Below, piece after piece: positions 43,315 to 50,071 of a DNA stretch of 64,000 nt. Each line of letters begins with the position of its first letter. Position 1 is the stretch's first letter. The notes under the pieces are model-generated. The model was not told the DNA's origin, searched no databases, and was given only the letters and a program-made list of their open reading frames with translations. Source of the stretch: Stappia indica (GTDB taxonomy: Bacteria; Pseudomonadota; Alphaproteobacteria; Rhizobiales; Stappiaceae); the NCBI RefSeq assembly GCF_001696535.1, contig NZ_MBQE01000004.1, positions 372,001 through 436,000 of the forward strand, read 5' to 3'. A program made the translations under genes and the position numbers.

Positions 43315-44207
43315 TGAGCTACCTCTGCGGGGTAAGTCGCGGTGCCAGCGGCGGGAAACGTCCAGCTCCCGCGGGCACTGAGCCAGTCGGCCGTCTTGGT
43401 CAGGCCGCCGAAGGGAAAGACGTGGATCTGCTGCAGCCGGGTCTCGGGCTGGGTTTGGATGCGCAGCTCCAACGGGCCGACCATGGTCTCCGGATCGTAG
43501 CCCGACAGCATGGAGACGACGGCGCCGCCCCGCTTCTTCAGGAAGGAGAGCGAGTTCTCCACCCCGGCAAAGGCGGCGTATTTCAGCAGCGTGGTCATCT
43601 TGGCCGGGCCGGCGACGCCGATATGCACGGGGAAGCGGTTGCCCCAGGCGGCGATCTCGTCGAGCCAGAGGCTGACCTTCTGCGGATCGAAGCCGAACTG
43701 GGTGACGATGTGAAACTCCGCGTCGCTCTGCGCGGCGAGCTCGTGCTTGCGCATCAGGAACGCGCGGATGGTCTCGCGGGAGATCTCCGGCGCGCCTTCG
43801 GGGTGGCCGGCAACCGCGATGCGCTTGATGCCGAGGCGGTCGAACAACCCGGTCTCGATCATCGCGACGGAGGAGGTGAGGGGGCCGGGCGTCGGCGCCT
43901 CGCCGGCAATGGCCAGCACCTCCCGCACGCCGGCTTCCGCGACGAGGCGGGTCAGCCGGTACTCGAAGGCGACGAGCGAGGGATAGCGGCGCGCGGCCAT
44001 GTGCGGCACGGCAACGAGGCCGGCATCGGTGACCGTGCGGGCGGCGCGGACGATGTCGTCCTCCCCGACATTGCCGAGATCGGTGAGGTAAAGCCGCGTG
44101 CCGGCGGGGACGAGACGGAGCAGCTCCGGCTTCTCCACCACCTGGCGGGGCGACATTTCCGTGGAGGCGGCAAGGCGCCCGAAATCGTTGAGGCGGTGGT
44201 CGGTCAT
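43311..44207 (-). CDS. Methylenetetrahydrofolate reductase
   Basis: 298 residues, same length as MetF. Conserved features include TEMSPRQ (Glu of the active site) and VTQFGFD. It interconverts 5,10-methylene-THF and 5-methyl-THF: towards methyl-THF for methionine synthesis, or the reverse when methyl groups from betaines are oxidised. It overlaps both neighbours by 4 bp (ATGA on each side), linking it tightly to a PF13769 protein upstream and the methyl-THF methyltransferase downstream. It is divergent from classical MetF, so the electron donor is uncertain. Confidence 0.85.
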   Translation of the reverse strand: MTDHRLNDFGRLAASTEMSPRQVVEKPELLRLVPAGTRLYLTDLGNVGEDDIVRAARTVTDAGLVAVPHMAARRYPSLVAFEYRLTRLVAEAGVREVLAIAGEAPTPGPLTSSVAMIETGLFDRLGIKRIAVAGHPEGAPEISRETIRAFLMRKHELAAQSDAEFHIVTQFGFDPQKVSLWLDEIAAWGNRFPVHIGVAGPAKMTTLLKYAAFAGVENSLSFLKKRGGAVVSMLSGYDPETMVGPLELRIQTQPETRLQQIHVFPFGGLTKTADWLSARGSWTFPAAGTATYPAEVAQ

Positions 44208-44548
44208 GTCGCCGGTCCCGTGCTGGCGTGGTCGGGAGAGGGGGAGGCGGCCGTATCAAAGCCTTCGGCTGCGACAAGCGCCGCGAGCCGCTCCGGCGGA
44301 TAGGCCTCGACGAGCGCGGCAAGCGCCGCCTCCGCTTCGGCCTCGAGATCGTCGCCGACCGCGACGGGATCGCCCCGCCGCCACTCGGCCAGATAGGCAT
44401 CGCTGTCCTTCGCCCCCACGCGCATGGCGCAGCGGTCGACAGCCTGGATGAAGCGTTCGGGCAGCTCGCGGCGGGCGCTGGCGCGGCCGGCCCGGACCAG
44501 CACCTGGGCCGGGATGTCACGCCAGTAGACGATGGTTTTCTGCGCCAC
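44204..44548 (-). CDS. PF13769 'virulence factor' family small protein
   Basis: 114 residues from a GTG start (VAQKTIVYWRDIPAQVLVRA), matching the conserved N-terminus of the family named 'virulence factor'. The middle contains LPERFIQAVDRCAMRVG and YLAEWRRGD. The name does not describe a tested function. It heads the operon with MTHFR and overlaps it by 4 bp, and such pairing is common in alphaproteobacteria, so it is more likely an accessory subunit or partner of one-carbon enzymes. A 19-nt hairpin lies 24 nt upstream of its start. Confidence 0.75.
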   Translation of the reverse strand: MAQKTIVYWRDIPAQVLVRAGRASARRELPERFIQAVDRCAMRVGAKDSDAYLAEWRRGDPVAVGDDLEAEAEAALAALVEAYPPERLAALVAAEGFDTAASPSPDHASTGPAT

Positions 44549-44571
44549 GGAAAAGCCCTGCAAACCGGGTC

Positions 44572-44590
44572 GGGAACGCCTCTCGTTCCC
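44572..44590 (-). promoter_or_regulatory. Leader hairpin before the PF13769-MTHFR operon
   Basis: GGGAACG (44572-44578) pairs with CGTTCCC (44584-44590), loop of five. It lies 23 nt before the GTG start in the 5' leader and could influence translation. It does not match a riboswitch class I recognise. Confidence 0.35.
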
Positions 44591-44658
44591 GCGCTTTCGA
44601 GCATCATGATGCCTTCGGCCGGCCATCTCATCGGTGCACAGACGACACCGGAACGTCA

Positions 44659-44742
44659 GAAAGCGACAGCGGCGGGACGCGCGGAAACGCGAGGTTTCGG
44701 CGGGCGCGAGGAAAGCGGCAGACGGGCGCTCGAAAGCGACAC
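44659..44742. repeat. Three direct repeats GAAAGCGRCA in the operon upstream region
   Basis: Copies at 44659-44668, 44711-44720 and 44732-44741, in the same direction. The spacings of 52 and 21 bp are close to five and two helical turns, as for regulator sites on one DNA face. They lie 110-195 bp upstream of the first gene of the PF13769-MTHFR-methyltransferase-activator operon. Confidence 0.45.
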
Positions 44743-44811
44743 GCCCGCAGGCAGCTTGCGCTCCCGGCGGGCGTGGTTGTCATCGTGCAGGGTATGCGCA
44801 AAGCGCGAGAC

Positions 44812-45459
44812 TCAGGCCTCGGCCGTGCCGTCCGGGTCCGCCTTCCAGCGGGCATGCAGGCCGGCGATGTCGCCCGAGCACAGGGTGCGCATCTCGCGGC
44901 CGATCCGCTCGATCGGCCAGTCCCACCACGCCATCTCCAGCAGCATGGCGATCTCTTCATCCGAGAAGCGCTTGCGGATCTCGCGCGCCGGGTTGCCGGC
45001 GACGATGGTATAGGGGGCGACATCCCTGGTGACGACGGCTCGGCTGCCGATCATCGCGCCGTGGCCGATGCGGATGCCGGGCATGATCATCGCTTCCGCG
45101 CCGATCCACACGTCATTGCCGACGACCGTGTCGCCGGACGGACGGTAGCCGCTCTCCGCATCGGCGAAGGCAGGCTCCTCGGACATGAAGAAGAACGGGA
45201 AGGTGGAGATCCAGTCCATCCGGTGGCCCTGGTTGCCCGCCATCATGAAGCAGGCGCCGGTGCCGATGGAGCAGAAGCTGCCGATGACCAACCGGTCGAC
45301 ATCGTCGCGGTCGGGCATCAGGTAGCGGGCGCAGTCGTCGAAGGAATGGCCGTGGTAATAGCCGGAGTAGTAGCTGTAGCGGCCGACCGAAATGTTGGGG
45401 TTGGTCACCTGCTCGCTCAGCAGCTTGCCCTTGAAGGGGCTTTCGAAAAAATTGCTCAC
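44812..45459 (-). CDS. CatB-type hexapeptide acetyltransferase
   Basis: 215 residues of left-handed beta-helix repeats ([20 protein letters not shown] and following). It has the xenobiotic acetyltransferase (type B chloramphenicol acetyltransferase) signature, including His79 in [14 protein letters not shown], the catalytic base position. It starts with GTG at 45459, giving the family N-terminus ([11 protein letters not shown]). True CatB acetylates chloramphenicol with acetyl-CoA; chromosomal relatives may act on other hydroxyl compounds. It lies between two parts of the corrinoid cluster on the same strand without an obvious link. Confidence 0.85.
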   Translation of the reverse strand: MSNFFESPFKGKLLSEQVTNPNISVGRYSYYSGYYHGHSFDDCARYLMPDRDDVDRLVIGSFCSIGTGACFMMAGNQGHRMDWISTFPFFFMSEEPAFADAESGYRPSGDTVVGNDVWIGAEAMIMPGIRIGHGAMIGSRAVVTRDVAPYTIVAGNPAREIRKRFSDEEIAMLLEMAWWDWPIERIGREMRTLCSGDIAGLHARWKADPDGTAEA

Positions 45460-45647
45460 GGGAGGTCGTCCTCTGTCGCGAGGCGGGGCCCTTTCCGGCC
45501 CGTTGGATGAGATGAAGGGACCGGTCCTGCGGCTCATGCCACGCAGACCCGTCCGTGCCGCCGGGACAGCGCTTCTAGCACGCGCTGGCTAGCGCGCAAG
45601 GACGCGGCTGCAACAGGGACGTGCAAAGCGGCAGGGAGCGCGCGGGA

Positions 45648-46316
45648 TCAGGTGCCTATGGTGGTGAGGCGCGTTTCCAGCAGGCCGTAGCCGGTGACCC
45701 GCTTGGCATAGGCAAGGCCGAGCCGCTCGGCTGCCGCGCGGGCGCGCTCCTCGATGTCCGGATCCGCCGCCTGCTCCAGATAGAGCAGGCGGGTGTAGTG
45801 GCCGAAATAGGCGTCGCGCAGCTCGGGATAGGTGTCGAGCCCGAGCGGGCGGATCACCAGCGTCTCGAAATGGCGGGCGAGGAAATCGGTGAGGTAGAAG
45901 GTGCCGGGCTCGGCCTCGGCTTCCGCGTCGAAGACGTCGAGGCCGGCGAAGAAGGCGTAGCAATGGGCGCCCTCGATCCGCTCCACCCCTTCCTCGGCCA
46001 GAACCTTGTCGAGCAGGCCGCCGGTGCCGCAATCGCCATAGCCGACGAGAATGCGGGTGTGGTCGCGCTTCGCCTTGCGGATCTCGGCGCGCACGGCGGC
46101 CGGGATCTTTTCCGGGCGGTTGTGCAGCTGCGCCGGCAGGCATTGCAGCTCCACATGGGTGAGACCGTTGGCATCAATGATGGCGAGGATTTCCCGGGCG
46201 AGCGCGCCGCAGGCGATGACCAGAACCTTTTCGCGGGCGATGCCGGGCGCGCCGGCAAGGAGCGGGGCGGCTGGTGCCGTCCCGGTTCCGCCCGCGCCCG
46301 GAAGCTCCGCCTGCAT
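45648..46316 (-). CDS. DUF1638 protein next to the corrinoid protein gene
   Basis: 222 residues. The conserved DUF1638 body begins at about residue 30: VLVIACGALAREILAII, QCLPAQLHNRPEKIP, VGYGDCGTGG and GAHCYAFFAG contain four Cys and two His that could bind a metal or cofactor. It follows the corrinoid-protein gene by only 3 bp, so the two are co-translated. DUF1638 often accompanies corrinoid methyltransferase systems, but its function is unknown; maturation, repair or metal handling for the corrinoid protein are possibilities. Confidence 0.85.
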   Translation of the reverse strand: MQAELPGAGGTGTAPAAPLLAGAPGIAREKVLVIACGALAREILAIIDANGLTHVELQCLPAQLHNRPEKIPAAVRAEIRKAKRDHTRILVGYGDCGTGGLLDKVLAEEGVERIEGAHCYAFFAGLDVFDAEAEAEPGTFYLTDFLARHFETLVIRPLGLDTYPELRDAYFGHYTRLLYLEQAADPDIEERARAAAERLGLAYAKRVTGYGLLETRLTTIGT

Positions 46317-46319
46317 GGC

Positions 46320-47027
46320 TCAGCCCGCCCGTGCCGCCAGCTGGTTGTGCTTGCGCGCGATCAGGTCCTTGGCGAGTTCCACGGTGACGGCCGCATCGCG
46401 CCCGTAGGCGTCGGCGCCGATGGCCTGGCTGAACTCCTCGTTCAGCGGCGCACCGCCGACCATGACGATGTAGTCGTCGCGGATGCCCTTCTCGATCATC
46501 GTGTCGATGACGACCTTCATGTAGGGCATGGTGGTGGTCAGCAGGGCCGACATGCCGAGAATGTCCGGCTTGTGCTCCTCGATGGCCGCCAGATAGTTCT
46601 CGACCGGGTTGTTGATGCCGATGTCGATCACCTCGAAGCCGGCGCCTTCCATCATCATCGAGACGAGGTTCTTGCCGATGTCGTGGATGTCGCCCTTGAC
46701 GGTGCCGATGACCATCTTGCCGACCTTCGGCGCGCCGGTCTCGGCCAGCAGCGGGCGCAGCAGCCCCATGCCCGCCTTCATGGCATTGGCCGACATCAGC
46801 ACTTCCGGCACGAAGAGAATGCCGTCGCGGAAGTCGACGCCGACGATGCGCATGCCTTCCACCAGGGCCTCGGTGAGGACGGCGTAGGGCGTCCAGCCGC
46901 GCTCCAGCAGGATCTCCACGCCCTCGACGATTTCGTCCTTGAGGCCGTCATAGAGATCGTCATGCATCTGCTCGACGAGTTCCTCGTCCGACAGCGACCT
47001 GAGATCGAGATCGTCTTCCTGCGACAT
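46320..47027 (-). CDS. Methyl-accepting corrinoid protein (MtgC/MttC-like)
   Basis: 235 residues. An N-terminal helical cap domain (about 1-100) is followed by a cobalamin-binding Rossmann domain with the base-off/His-on motif DIHDIG at 113-118 (His115 as lower cobalt ligand) and GMSALLTTTM. It carries the methyl group between MttB homologue, methyl-THF methyltransferase and possibly the homocysteine methyltransferase. The first 36 residues are strongly acidic (14 Asp/Glu against 2 Arg/Lys). It leads an operon with DUF1638 and is divergent from the TIM-barrel/MGS fusion gene. Confidence 0.92.
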   Translation of the reverse strand: MSQEDDLDLRSLSDEELVEQMHDDLYDGLKDEIVEGVEILLERGWTPYAVLTEALVEGMRIVGVDFRDGILFVPEVLMSANAMKAGMGLLRPLLAETGAPKVGKMVIGTVKGDIHDIGKNLVSMMMEGAGFEVIDIGINNPVENYLAAIEEHKPDILGMSALLTTTMPYMKVVIDTMIEKGIRDDYIVMVGGAPLNEEFSQAIGADAYGRDAAVTVELAKDLIARKHNQLAARAG

Positions 47028-47204
47028 CGCGGGCGCTCCGTTTGCGCGTTCCGGGGGACAGGGCTCGCGTGCGGGCCTGCTCTCAGTACACTGGTTTGAG
47101 CCGCCTCCCGTCGATATCTTCAATGCGACATGCGGAGTCGCGGGAGCGACAGCACCGGCGCCCGGCAGGGGCCGGCCGCAGACTTCAAGGGGACAGGCGC
47201 GCCG

Positions 47205-48272
47205 ATGGCCTTCGATTTCATCTTCATGCTGACGGAGGACGACAGCACCGTCCCCGATGCCCGCCGCCGGCTGGACGAGGTGCTGGCGGGCGGCGCAAGG
47301 CATATCGGCTTCAAGGATGTGGGCCTGCCCTTCGAGGAGCTGCAGGGCCTCGCCCGCGACATCCGCGCCGCCGGCGGGCGGGTCTATCTGGAGGTGGTGA
47401 GCCTCGATGCGCAGAGCGAGCTGCGCTCGGCGCGGGCGGCCATCGGGCTGGAGGTCGACTGCCTGCTCGGCGGCACCCGGCCGGCCGAGGTGGCCCCGCT
47501 GTTGAAGGCGCACCCGATCCGCTACTACCCGTTTCCCGGCGAGATTATCGGCCATCCGAGCGTGCTGGCGGGAACCATCGAGAGCATCACGGAGAGCGCC
47601 CGGGCGCTGGCCGATCTGGAGAGCGTGCACGGGCTGGACCTGCTCGCCTACCGCTTTGCCGGCGACGTGCCGGGGCTGATGCGCAGCGTCTGTGCGGCCT
47701 GCGACAAGCCGGTGATCATGGCCGGCAGCATCGACCGGGCGGCGCGCATCGTCGAGGTGGCGGAGGCGGGCGCGGCCGGCTTCACCGTGGGCACGGCGGC
47801 GCTGAAGGGCCAGTTCGCCGCGCCCGAAGCCGGCCTGGCCGCGCAGGTGCGGGCGATCCTGTCGCTGACGCTGGAGGCGCGCCGCCGCTCCACTGCGCCG
47901 CGCCGCATCGCGCTGGTCGCCCACAATGCCCGCAAGGCGCATCTGCGCGCCTGGGTGGGGCGGCACGCGGACGTGCTGCGCCGGCAGAAGCTGGTGGCGA
48001 CCGGCGGCACCGGCGCCATGCTGCTGGAGGCGGTGCCGGGGCTTGCGATCCAGCGGCTGCAACGCGGCTCGCATGGCGGCGACCAGCAGCTCGGCGCGCT
48101 GATTGCCACCGGCGAGCTGGACGCGGTGATCTTCTTCGCCGATCCGCACGGCCACCACACCAGCGATGTGGACCTGATGGCGCTGACCCGGCTGGCGATC
48201 CTGCACGACACGCCGATCGCCTGTTCTCCGGCCGCCGCCGACCTGGTCGTCGCGGCAAGCCTCGGCGGGTAG
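47205..48272 (+). CDS. TIM-barrel/methylglyoxal-synthase-like fusion protein
   Basis: 355 residues. The N-terminal half (about 1-215) looks like a phosphate-binding TIM barrel of the HisA/PRAI kind (ARHIGFKDVGLPFEELQ, ending KPVIMAGSIDRA and GAAGFTVGTAALKG). The C-terminal half is a methylglyoxal-synthase domain (RIALVAHNARKAHLRAWV, GGDQQLGALIATGELDAVIFF). MgsA catalytic Asp in GGDQQ is kept, but Asp next to His in LVAHD is Asn here and the active-site His of the PHDPD segment appears to be Ser, so catalysis is doubtful and a sensor role is possible. It is divergent from the corrinoid operon. Start at 47205 is by domain boundary; an earlier start at 47130 exists. Confidence 0.7.
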   Translation: MAFDFIFMLTEDDSTVPDARRRLDEVLAGGARHIGFKDVGLPFEELQGLARDIRAAGGRVYLEVVSLDAQSELRSARAAIGLEVDCLLGGTRPAEVAPLLKAHPIRYYPFPGEIIGHPSVLAGTIESITESARALADLESVHGLDLLAYRFAGDVPGLMRSVCAACDKPVIMAGSIDRAARIVEVAEAGAAGFTVGTAALKGQFAAPEAGLAAQVRAILSLTLEARRRSTAPRRIALVAHNARKAHLRAWVGRHADVLRRQKLVATGGTGAMLLEAVPGLAIQRLQRGSHGGDQQLGALIATGELDAVIFFADPHGHHTSDVDLMALTRLAILHDTPIACSPAAADLVVAASLGG

Positions 48273-48321
48273 GGGGAAGGTCCCGTCAACCGCGGCCCCC
48301 CGGTTGCCATGCCGGCAGGGC

Positions 48322-48340
48322 TGATCACCTGCGGTGATCA
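48322..48340. repeat. Perfect 8-bp-arm palindrome TGATCACC-TGC-GGTGATCA
   Basis: Arms at 48322-48329 and 48333-48340 with a 3-nt loop, 50 bp after the fusion gene stop. There is no U-run on the plus strand, so it may be an operator or an RNA stabiliser. Confidence 0.35.
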
Positions 48341-48486
48341 AGACGATAAAAATTCCCTCACTTCAACGCATCCCCGATAGGTGCGATCCCGGTCTCGTCT
48401 GACGCGAGGGGCGCGAAGCGCTGCCGCCCTGGCCGCCAGTCGCCTCGCGTCACGGGCCGAAGCCCGGCCTCCGGCTTGCAAAAAAT

Positions 48487-48506
48487 ATGCTTGCGCATGC
48501 ATATAT
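48487..48506. promoter_or_regulatory. MarR-type operator candidate 1 upstream of the SMR pair
   Basis: TATGCTTGCGCATGCATATA. It shares the CTTGC(A)TG-GCAT-CAT pattern, read on the other strand, with the sites at 48533-48552 and 49593-49610. Lies just upstream of a -35-like TTGACA. Confidence 0.5.
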
Positions 48507-48508
48507 AT

Positions 48509-48552
48509 TGACAGCAAGACCGTTTCCATCTTAATGCATGCACATGCAAGTA
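48509..48552 (+). promoter_or_regulatory. Promoter with overlapping operator 2 for the SMR pair
   Basis: TTGACA at 48509-48514, then 17 bases, then TTAATG (48532-48537) as -10. The palindromic AATGCATGCACATGCAAG (48534-48551) overlaps the -10, where a MarR repressor would block RNA polymerase. The SMR start is 95 bp downstream. Confidence 0.5.
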
Positions 48553-48646
48553 AATAGAGGGGTGTGACGTGAACCTGCCGCTGTGACCGGGCTCTGCCTC
48601 CCGGGCTCACCACGCACCCTTCCTCACTCATCAAAGGACACATGAA

Positions 48647-48967
48647 ATGAGCTGGCTCTATCTTGGAATCGCCGTCCTCTTCGAGATCGCGGTCGCAATC
48701 AGCGCCGGCAACGCGAAGGGCTTCACCCGCCTGTGGTGGACCATCGCGACGCTGGTCAGCGGCGCCATCGCCACCTTCTTCCTGAGCCTTGCGCTGCTCA
48801 CCTTCGACGTGGGCGTCGGATACGCCATCTGGACCTCGGTGTCCGGCGTCGGGATCGTCATCCTTGGCGCGATGTTCTTCGGCCAGACGCTGAACGCCAA
48901 GAAGGCGCTGGGCATGATCCTCGTCATCGGCGGCGTCGTCGGCCTGCGCCTCAGCGGTGCCGCGTAA
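48647..48967 (+). CDS. Small multidrug resistance (SMR) efflux protein, first of a pair
   Basis: 106 residues, four membrane helices, with the functional Glu of SMR proteins in helix 1 (LGIAVLFEIAVAISAGNAKG). SMR proteins act as antiparallel dimers exchanging protons for cationic drugs or guanidinium. The neighbour SMR gene 52 bp downstream suggests a heterodimer (EbrAB/YkkCD-like pair). Expression is probably MarR-controlled from the promoter at 48509-48552. AAAGGA precedes the start. Confidence 0.9.
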   Translation: MSWLYLGIAVLFEIAVAISAGNAKGFTRLWWTIATLVSGAIATFFLSLALLTFDVGVGYAIWTSVSGVGIVILGAMFFGQTLNAKKALGMILVIGGVVGLRLSGAA

Positions 48968-49019
48968 GGCGCGGTAATCCTTCTCGAACATTTCCTCCCG
49001 ATCAAAGGAACCCAACACC

Positions 49020-49394
49020 ATGGATACCAACAAGAACACCCAGAGCGTCGGCGCGGCATGGGGCATGCTCCTGCTGGCCAGCGTCTTCGAGGTCGGCTAC
49101 GCGCTCAGCGTCGGCGGTAGTCAGGCCTTCACCGTGCCGAGCTGGTCGGTGGCGGCCGTCGTCTTCTTCCTGCTGACGCTGTATTTCCTCAGCGCCGCCC
49201 TGCGGACCATCGACGTCGGCATCGGCTATGCAGTCTGGGCCGGCATCGGCTCGGTCGGCGCGGCGGGCTTCGGCAGCGTCCTGCTCGACCAGCCGCTGAC
49301 GCTGATCCAGACCTTCTGGCTGGCGGTGATCATCGTCGGCGTCGTCTGGCTGAAGCTCGCGGACAGCACCAAGCTGCAGGGCGAGGCGGCATGA
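49020..49394 (+). CDS. Small multidrug resistance (SMR) efflux protein, second of a pair
   Basis: 124 residues with a longer N-terminal extension and four helices; the conserved Glu is in LLLASVFEVGYALSVGG. Second partner of the SMR heterodimer. The stop overlaps the ATG of a truncated deaminase gene (ATGA), showing that the pump pair was once coupled to a nucleoside-deaminase-type enzyme. Confidence 0.9.
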   Translation: MDTNKNTQSVGAAWGMLLLASVFEVGYALSVGGSQAFTVPSWSVAAVVFFLLTLYFLSAALRTIDVGIGYAVWAGIGSVGAAGFGSVLLDQPLTLIQTFWLAVIIVGVVWLKLADSTKLQGEAA

Positions 49395-49555
49395 CCCCTG
49401 CACGCCTCACCGAGCTCATGGAGGAGGCCGTCGCCTTCTCCGTGCAGCATGTCCACGACGGCGGCCTTCCCTTCACGGCCCTGGTCGTCGACCGGGACGG
49501 CGTGGTTCTCGGGCACGGTGTCAACCGCGTCCGGGAGCGAAGCCGGGGGGGATAG
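49391..49555 (+). pseudogene. Truncated nucleoside deaminase (remnant of an SMR-linked enzyme)
   Basis: Only 54 codons. The product MTPARLTELMEEAVAFSVQH continues with VHDGGLPFTALVVDRDGVVL, the N-terminal strand-helix-strand of the cytidine/guanine-deaminase fold, and stops right after NRVRERSRGG, before the zinc motif (HAE and CxxC) needed for catalysis. The stop is TAG at 49553-49555 and the following sequence has no deaminase similarity, so the 3' part was deleted. It begins as an ATGA overlap with the second SMR gene. Confidence 0.75.
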
Positions 49556-49592
49556 GCCAGGACGGGGGCGGGGACGAGGCTTGAAAGCCTTG

Positions 49593-49610
49593 TTGCATGA
49601 GCATACATGC
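49593..49610. promoter_or_regulatory. MarR-type operator candidate in the marR leader
   Basis: TTGCATGAGCATACATGC, with GCATG/CATGC symmetry, matches the sites at 48487-48506 and 48534-48551. It lies 36 bp before the marR start, fitting autoregulation. Confidence 0.55.
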
Positions 49611-49645
49611 TTCGGATCCGTCACCCTTCGTCCGGGAGAAGTGCC

Positions 49646-50065
49646 ATGTCCGCAAGAGGCGATCTCTGGCTCCGGCTGGTCCAGTCGGTCGCGACCGTCG
49701 AGGCCGAGCTGGGCAGGATCCTGCAAGACCAGTACGGCATCGGCCTGTCGGACTACCGCGCGCTGGAGGCGCTCGAAAGGGCGCCGAAAAGCGAGCTGCG
49801 CATGCAGGAGCTGGCGGCCCATCTGCAGCTCAACCAGAGCTCGGTTTCGCGGATGGTCGAGCGGCTGGAGCGCAGCGGCCTCACCATTCGCGACCTGTGC
49901 CCGGACGACAAGCGCGGCGTCTACACCGTGCTGACCGACAAGGGCCGAACGCATCTGGCGGCGGCCCGGCCCGAGTACGAAAAGGCGCTGGAGGCGGCCA
50001 TCGCCAGACATGCCGGGGGCGATGCTCTTGCCGCGGCCTTCGCCAATGCGGGGCAGGCAGTCTGA
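49646..50065 (+). CDS. MarR-family transcriptional regulator
   Basis: 139 residues with a winged helix-turn-helix (LRMQELAAHLQLNQSSVSRM, then LERSGLTIRDLCPDDKRGVY as wing) and dimerisation helices at both ends. I chose the ATG at 49646 because GGGAG lies 9-14 bases before it and the product matches family length. It is downstream of the SMR pair on the same strand with the same palindromic site in its leader, so it likely represses both. Inducer probably a cationic or aromatic drug. Confidence 0.88.
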   Translation: MSARGDLWLRLVQSVATVEAELGRILQDQYGIGLSDYRALEALERAPKSELRMQELAAHLQLNQSSVSRMVERLERSGLTIRDLCPDDKRGVYTVLTDKGRTHLAAARPEYEKALEAAIARHAGGDALAAAFANAGQAV

Positions 50066-50071
50066 CGCGCC

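Larger units (their letters stand above)
48273..48646. other. 374-bp intergenic region upstream of the SMR pair
   Basis: Contains the palindrome TGATCACC-TGC-GGTGATCA (48322-48340) near the preceding gene. An AT-rich promoter zone (48480-48560) holds two ATGCATGC-type operators, annotated separately. No small gene and no ykkC-type guanidine riboswitch could be recognised. Confidence 0.6.

Noticed and set aside
48273-48646. Possible guanidine (ykkC-type) riboswitch before the SMR pair
   Set aside because: No ykkC-I core or paired ACGR hairpins were found; the MarR-type operators explain regulation better.
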